Program-made: the position numbers and the translations under genes | Notes under the pieces: generated by a model | The model's database searches: none | Told to the model about the DNA's origin: nothing | Seen by the model: only the letters and a program-made list of their open reading frames with translations | NCBI GenBank assembly: GCA_010405405.1 | Contig: MU004238.1 | Coordinates: 383,530 to 447,529 of the forward strand | Length of the DNA: 64,000 nucleotides | Direction: 5' to 3' | DNA from: Microthyrium microscopicum | Taxonomy: Eukaryota > Ascomycota > Dothideomycetes > Microthyriales > Microthyriaceae | Shown: positions 57,945 through 64,000 of the stretch, piece by piece | Position numbering within the stretch: position 1 is the stretch's first letter | How the letters are laid out: each line of letters begins with the position of its first letter

Positions 57945-59219
57945 TGTAAGCTTTGTTGTTAGGGGCTAGAACGTTTGGAGATCCTATAGCTTTTAGAACT
58001 TGGAGAGAATGCTAATGTTGGAAAGAGCTTCTAGACGGAGATCTCAACCCCTTTTTATATGTAGTTTCAATTGCGGAGAGACTGATGTTGGGTAACATAG
58101 GTTGAGTGCCATATAAGCTTGCAAGGACAAAGTTGAGTTTGGATATATAATTGGAGCAGTATTGATGTCGGTATACCAACCGATGTTGGTCAGATGGCTA
58201 GAGTAGCAATGGCAAATGTAACCTCCGCGTCCATGTACACCGCATTGTTGATGGGAGTGCCTACACAACGGATTTCGGTTATTGCTATAACGGCGGTCAG
58301 TTTGTAAAATCTTCGTGGTTTCACGATAGGACAAGTATGATGTAATCAACTAGGAACAAGCGGGACGATGGTCATGATAGTACGCAAATCAATTTCCGTG
58401 GCGGAGTAGGATATGATTACGGCTAAAAAAGGGATTTAAGGTGGGATCATTGGAGGTTGGCTGTATTCGCAGCAGGAATGAACTGAGAGAAGGCGGTGAT
58501 AATGATGAATATGATGATGAACTCTTACGCCCACTCGAGTGCCTACTGAAACTGCTCTGTTTCCATTCTCTCGGGGCTGCCCTCTGATAAATAATCCTTT
58601 CAGTAAGATGCTGACAGCTTTGGTCGGCCTGTGCAATTTGTACTACACAGCGATAGATGCTGGTGGTTGCAATCAATTGATATCAAAATGTGGCTGCTGT
58701 GGCTAGATTTTGAAGATGTGGCTTAGCGCCGGCGGCGATCCTTGTCAGCACGTGGAAAAGAAGGACAGGACCTGCAAAAAATAAAACGATCGAGATTCCG
58801 TGACGATTTTTTGACCCACCGCCTCGGGAGATCAATTCTCTACTTCAACATTGCCATATTTCGTGCTTCTGGCCTACCACCTACCGCCTACACACTGCAT
58901 CAATAGGTATACACTACATCAGGCCTGCCCCGATTGTCCTACCTGTGCGTGTTGTTTGGAGGCTGCGATCAGGAATCTCCGATCTGGACAACCCATCTGC
59001 AGCCACGGTTTCTGATCCAACGATCGGGCCTACAGACCGCTGTCAGACACATTGAATTGCACAACCGCACCTCCTGCGCCAACCACTTGTCGTCACACCA
59101 GATCCCCCGCTGCTTGCTAGACAACCTCTTGTACCCGGTGATAAATATCTCCGTTCAAAAAGCTCCTGCATTACACACCACCTGCTCACCCTGTACCAAG
59201 TACTCCAACATCCACAAAC
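57945..59219. other. Divergent promoter region, no gene seen
   Basis: About 1.3 kb between the cysteine-rich secreted protein gene (-) and nop9 (+). TTTTTATA at 58052-58059 is a TATA box for the minus-strand gene. Short frames (58044-58349, 58389-58676) lack ATG starts with context or any domain. Confidence 0.55.
58052..58059 (-). promoter_or_regulatory. TATA box of the cysteine-rich secreted protein gene
   Basis: TATAAAAA on the minus strand, about 110 bp before the ATG at 57944. Confidence 0.6.
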
Positions 59220-61594
59220 ATGCCCAAAGAGAACAAGAAGCGGGGCCGTCGGGCTGAGAAGAAACGCAAGCTTGAAAACGCTGAGCCAGAGCACGATACC
59301 TTTTCCAAGCGTCAGAAACAGGTCGCCTCTGGAGGTGGTGAAGCCTTTGAAGGAGGGGAGGACTACATCGACATAGGCCAGGATACATACGAAGCATATG
59401 AAGAGGAAGGTGGACCAGTCCGAGCAGAGAGGCCATTTTATGGTCTCTTGGACGAAACTGAGCAAGAATTTTTCCACGAGGCGGCTCAGGAGCTTGAACA
59501 GGATGCCTTTCCAAATGATCAGGAACGTGAGGATTTTCTCGAAAATCTGTTTCATCAAACAGAGGGAAAGGAGTTGAAGATGGCAAACTCGCAGTCTTGC
59601 TCTAGACTTTTGGAACGGTTGATTCCGCTGCTGGGCCCTGAGAAGCTCAAGAAGTTGTTCAAAGCGTTTAGTGGACAGTGAGTTACAATATAACATTCCT
59701 GATATCAGTCGTCCTAACATGACTATAGATTTCAATCTCTTGTTCAGCATCGCTTTGCGTCTCATTGCTGCGAAATTCTCTTCATTCGAACCGCCCCAGT
59801 TGTTACTCAAGAAATCATATCACCTCCGGATAATTTTGTGACTGATGAATCAGCCGAACCACTACCACCAATGGAGGATCTTTTTCTCGGAGTCGTACAA
59901 GAGCTACAGGAACATATGGGTTGGCTGATGACTGATACGTTTGCGTCACATCCACTACGAGTGTTGCTACTTGTACTTTCTGGACAGCCAATTAGACAAG
60001 CGTCACTCAAGTCTGGTCTACATAGCCGCAAGAAAGAAAATGTTCCCACTTATGGTGCCGAAAAGGAAGAGGAGGACAAAACCATACTGGAAGAGAGAGC
60101 TGTGCCTTCATCTTTCACAGAGTCTCTCGAGTCTTTGATAACCACATCCGTTGCAGGACTTGATACGAACACACTACGATCTCTGGCGACCCATAAAACT
60201 GGCAATCCAATCTTACAACTTCTCTTGCGACTTGAGCTCACCCACTTTGGCAAACAGCGAGCCAAAGACGAATCATCCCTGTTCCACGTCCTTCTCCCAG
60301 ATGATCCAATCACCCCAGAAAGCTTCAGTGCCGGATTTATCAATGGCCTCATGTATGACGCCGTTGGTTCTCGACTACTCGAAACTATCCTCGAATACGC
60401 GCCCTCCAAAACCTTCAAAGCCATCTACAAGGATTTCTTCAAAGAACGTCTGCCCACTCTTGCCCGCAACGACATTGCTTCCTACGTCGCTTCAAAAGCT
60501 CTTACCCGTCTCTCCAAAGAAGACTTACAGGCCGCCATAACCATCCTCGTTCCAGAAGTCGAATCCCTCCTCGAGCGCAACCGTCTCACCATCCTCCGCA
60601 CCCTGATTGACCGCTCCGTCATCAGAAGCGCACATACTCAACCACTAGCAACAGCTTTTGCAACAGCCCTCCCAGGTCCCCATGGCTTTGATATTGCTCG
60701 TCTGCTCAAACTCTCCTCCACTCCCGACTCCGACAACAAGCCCAGGTCAAAGTCAAAGTCAAAAACCAAATCCGACGACACCGACATCCAAGACGACGCC
60801 GACGCTGACCCGGACACCGTCACAACCACCACCCCCGCAAGCACAAAACTCCACCGCTCCCTCCTCGCGCAATCCATGCTCCTCTCCCCCGGCCCACTAT
60901 CCCAACTCTGCCTAAATGCCCTATCCTCCCTCCCCCAACCCCTTCTCCTAACAATCGCCACAGACGCCCACGCATCTCGTAAGTCCTCACTCCTATACCA
61001 CCATCATACCCAACCACTCCATCCTCTCCATCGCAAACCCACCATATTAACTCATCCCCAGATACCCTAACAACCGCCCTCTCAGCCCCCCACACCCCCG
61101 TAATACCCCGCCGAAAACTAATAGCCCACCTCTACGGCCACGCCGGCTCCCTCTCCCTGGACCCACGCGGCTCCCGCATCATAACCTCCGTCTGGACAGC
61201 CACTTACGACCTCGCCTTTATGCGCGAACGCATCGCCGAAGAACTAGCCGAGAACAGCGCAAGTTTGATGGCAAGTGGTTGTGGGCGCAGTGTGTGGAGA
61301 ACGTGGGGTATGGATTTATATAAGCGGCGAAGACGCGAGTGGATGGAGATATGTCGAGCGGGCCGAGATGGGGAACGAGATGCTCTGAAAATGGGTAATG
61401 GGGAGGAAAAGAAGGGTGTGTTTGTTGGGTTTCCGGAACATGATGAGGGCAGGGAAGGCGAGAGTGCAAAGAGGCATATGAAGGCGATTGATCGTGCGCG
61501 GGAAAGACATGTACGTGCAAAGAGAAGTGGCGCGAGTGGTGCGAATGCACAGAAGGTTGAGGAGAGGGTTAGGAGTGCGGAGACAGTTGTTTGA
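59220..61594 (+). CDS. nop9: Nop9-type pumilio-repeat nucleolar protein
   Basis: Three exons: 59220-59677, 59729-60978 and 61062-61594; introns GTGAGT...TATAG and GTAAGT...CCCCAG; the joined frame is 747 codons (746 residues). The N-terminus is basic (MPKENKKRGRRAEKKRKLE), a nucleolar signal, followed by an acidic part and RPFYGLLDETEQEFF, which is typical of Nop9. Puf-type helical repeats run through the rest, e.g. NSQSCSRLLERLI, HRFASHCCEIL, ASHPLRVLLLVLSGQ, GNPILQLLLRLEL, DAVGSRLLETILEYA, NDIASYVASKAL and DPRGSRIITSVW. A Lys/Asp-rich insertion (about residues 505-545) separates two repeat groups. Nop9 binds pre-rRNA and is needed for small-subunit (40S) rRNA processing at ITS1. The C-terminus is basic. 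Start chosen at the first ATG, directly before the basic tract. Confidence 0.93.
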
Positions 61595-62317
61595 ATGAGC
61601 TAGAATAGAGAGCAGAGAATGAATGAATGAATGCAGGGTTAGGTAAAAGCTCATTGTTAGTTCAATTCACTACTGCCAAAGAAACTTTATGTGTCAAAAA
61701 AGATGTATATTTCTTCATTCGCAAACAAAGCTCACTTATACTGAGAGGATAAACGATAAATAGTTTTTCAAATCCTAGCAGGCAAACAGGACTTCTGCTT
61801 TGCCTCGCGATTCCAAAAAAGACCACGCACGTACACAAACCGCCTTCATGATGAAAGGAGTACCAGATCCCACAGTTATAAGAAGAAATCGAGTAGTTGT
61901 GTGTAAAGAATACAATGTTGCTATGTGCCCAGTTTGAGGATTACTCTGACATGACATATCCCACCCTAGATTTCGCCTCTCGAGTCTTTCCAAGTGACTC
62001 TCCCGTTTCCGTGGGTTTCTAGAGATAAAAGTTACAACCAGTAAAGAAATACCAGGATGTCGTGATGATGACATGATTCTGGCGAAACACCAAAAACGCC
62101 GGCTCCAATGGAAAGTGTTCCTGAAATTTCCCGTCATATGGTTCGGTAATGGTAAGAAGCATAAAGTGGTTTCGAGTTGCGTCGGTGGAGTCATCGTGAG
62201 ACGGTGATGTATCGATGTGTTTAGATATGATAATGTGGGAATTTCTCAGGAAAAGATTCTCTTGAGCCTTGGTCTTGCCATCTAGTGACGTTGTAGATCG
62301 AGTCCGGGAGGATATTG
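61595..62317. other. Convergent intergenic spacer between nop9 and the WSC gene
   Basis: 3' flanks of two converging genes. A GAAT tetranucleotide repeat (about four units) lies at about 61,617-61,632. The 139-codon frame 61775-62194 (-) has no recognised content. Confidence 0.55.
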
Positions 62318-63238
62318 TTAAAATCCATCATCTGGGTTCCGGACCTAAGCAGAATTAGTTTCGAGTCGTTCCAATGTATCGATAACTTCATACCTGCAAT
62401 ATCCGCCGCGAGTAGTCGGCATTATCAGCAATGCTACCAACACTATTTCTCTTATCGTTTGCTCCATCCAAACGACCATCAGGGGCCCACATTGATGGCC
62501 TGGAGTCTGCTCCACTGCTGCCACCAACGAATGATGAAACATCATTTTGCTTCTTGAATTCTTCCAAATCCCGTTGTTGTTTTCTTCGCATGTACATGAA
62601 GCCAGCACCAGCAATGGCAGCAAGTACGATCAAGCCAACAATAACACCAACAGCTATGCCGACCGCGTTAGATCCTCCTTTAGAAACGGGAGCAGCTGAG
62701 GCCGATGCTGATTGTGTTGCTGGTTTAGCTGTAATCGAAGGCGAGGCGGATGAGACAGATTCGCTAAAGTAAGGGACTGTGTTGAGAGTGAAGCTGGTCT
62801 GATAGACCGTCCATACATCAGATGCACCGCCTAGATTAAAGGTTAGCAAGGCATATCCATCTACCAGTCATAGAACATACAATTCTCGCCAGGATAACCT
62901 GCGCATGGCGTATTGCATTTGTCATCATCGACCTTATCACTGAGAGCTGGCAGCATGTCTCCACACCAACAGTCAGTACCATTCCCTAATGCCATGGCAG
63001 TGTTCTGTAAAAGGTAGCAGATCTTTTGGCAATTGCCCGAAGATTGAAAGTTATATGGGCCATGGTTGATCATGGGTTGAGCAGAGCTGAAGCAGCCAGC
63101 ATATTTTAACGTCCGAAGGCCAGTCGGTTGTGCAGTTGGTGATGATATGGCGGCTGTGTTGGTGGTGTCTCCGGCTGAAGCAGTTGTGAAGAGGAGGGAG
63201 GCGCTAGCCAGGACAATGGCGATAGTTCTCGAAAACAT
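62318..63238 (-). CDS. WSC-domain cell-wall stress sensor
   Basis: Three exons: 63238-62881, 62830-62394 and 62344-62318, with introns of 50 bp (GTATGT...CTAG) and 49 bp (GTATGA...TTAG); 274 codons, giving 273 residues. The start is the ATG of MFSRTIAIV; the frame extends upstream only from TTG. A signal peptide (to about residue 23) is followed by a WSC domain with all eight cysteines (AGCF, GNCQ, KIC, DCWC, KC, PC, and NC formed across intron 1). A Ser/Ala/Thr stalk and one membrane helix (VGIAVGVIVGLIVLAAIAG) follow, then a cytoplasmic tail starting RRKQQRD and ending YSRRILQVRNPDDGF. WSC proteins sense wall stress and signal through Rom2-Rho1-Pkc1. The last exon is only 27 nt including the stop; without it the tail would lack the conserved NPD-type end. 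The stalk is short for a yeast Wsc1-type sensor. Confidence 0.9.
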
Positions 63239-64000
63239 TTTGCAGGTATGAAGACGGTTTGATGTGCGTAAAAATCGTAGCAAATGGTATTATTGAAACA
63301 GCTGTAGAGGTAGTCACCTGGAGATTGAATGGTCAGTTTGAATGCACCTGTAAAGAAAGGCTTTGTTGAGCAGCTTGTCACGCGTACCAGTGACCAGTTC
63401 TCAGCAGGAAAGCATGTAGAGAAGGAGGTGAAGGGATAGGTGGGCGTATAGCGAGCGGTTGAAACCTGTGGATGAAAGAATGACAGGCAAGCAGGTTGGA
63501 GATGGAGGATGTTGAGGTGTAGAGAAGAAGAAGATGGAAAAGCAGTAGCGGGATTGGCGGGAGGGTGGAATTGGAATGTGTTGAGCACTGATGCGGAAGG
63601 AAGCCCCTTGGAGGCGTTGGCTGGGGCGGGTTGTGACCGGCGAAAAGGGCAAGAACGCTGCGATAGTCACAGAAAGAACGACTGTATCCAAACAGAAAGA
63701 GCGAGTAACGAGTACAGCAGAAGTAACTCAATAACGAGAGTAGCAGCGGTTGACAGTGCAAATGAAGGTAGACAGCGCAACGATTCACAGAGTTTTGAAG
63801 CAAATGAGAGAGAAGTTGGTGAGAGAGGGATTGGCAGCAGCGGAGATGACCAGAGACACCACAGACAGGCTTCAAGGAGAGAGAGGTCTCAGTCGACACC
63901 ACCAAAACCATGTAAGCTTGGCCCAAAAGGGGAGGCGTGCCTGCAGGAGACAAGCTTGTTGCAAGCGGGAGACTCTCGTTCCTGCCGCACTGGCGCGTGC
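63239..64000. other. Promoter and long leader of the WSC gene
   Basis: The minus strand is rich in pyrimidines (CTTC, TCTCC, CCTC) over several hundred bases, like long 5' leaders of fungal signalling genes. Open frames here (63106-63588, 63378-63953, both -) are low-complexity Ser/Leu/Pro readings of this tract and not supported as genes. Confidence 0.5.

Noticed and set aside
59043-59810. 255-codon open frame on the minus strand
   Set aside because: It lies antisense to nop9 exon 1 and its intron and shows no domain; nop9 is well supported.
29254-62849. A biosynthetic gene cluster or defence island
   Set aside because: The neighbours are unrelated housekeeping, signalling and surface genes with no core enzyme, transporter and regulator set.
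63378-63953. 191-codon open frame upstream of the WSC gene
   Set aside because: Low-complexity Ser/Leu/Pro reading of a pyrimidine-rich leader; no domain or spliced link to the WSC gene seen.

Overview
The window is nuclear DNA of a filamentous ascomycete (Pezizomycotina). Genes have short GT-AG introns of about 50-100 bp, and the set includes a fungal WSC sensor, an HsbA-type wall protein, a 2EXR protein and Srs2, Ppz1 and Nop9 homologues. A Leotiomycete is my best guess, from the general look only.

Left part, 1 to about 26,300: one AT-rich block with almost no CA or TG dinucleotides and no intact gene. This is the signature of repeat-induced point mutation (RIP, CpA to TpA). It holds one structurally complete, dead Ty3/gypsy chromovirus (2293-10175: two 218-bp LTRs, a TTAAC target duplication, a polypurine tract, and protease, RT, RNase H, integrase and chromodomain remnants all in one frame). 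Upstream lies a relic resembling DUF6589 transposon-associated proteins. From 10 to 26 kb there are many minisatellites, a dispersed repeat pair and a 153-N assembly gap.

Right part, about 26,300 to 64,000: normal-composition, gene-bearing DNA. In order: a GMC oxidoreductase pseudogene (-), a small secreted protein (-), an Srs2-type helicase (-), a probable SPT2-like chromatin protein (-), a 2EXR-type protein (+), a ZZ/EF-hand membrane protein (+), an HsbA-like GPI wall protein (+), a small single-pass membrane protein (+), a Ppz-type phosphatase (+), an aldehyde dehydrogenase (+), a cysteine-rich secreted protein (-), Nop9 (+) and a WSC sensor (-).

There is no metabolic gene cluster. Housekeeping functions (DNA repair, chromatin, ribosome biogenesis) are mixed with surface and secreted proteins (HsbA, WSC, two small secreted proteins). 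Ppz-type phosphatases and WSC sensors both act in cell-wall and salt homeostasis in yeast, but nothing here shows that they are co-regulated. The least explained signal is a family of short imperfect inverted repeats, sharing a core but differing in their arms, in and around the 2EXR-type gene (39-41.7 kb), with another copy near 51.8 kb.
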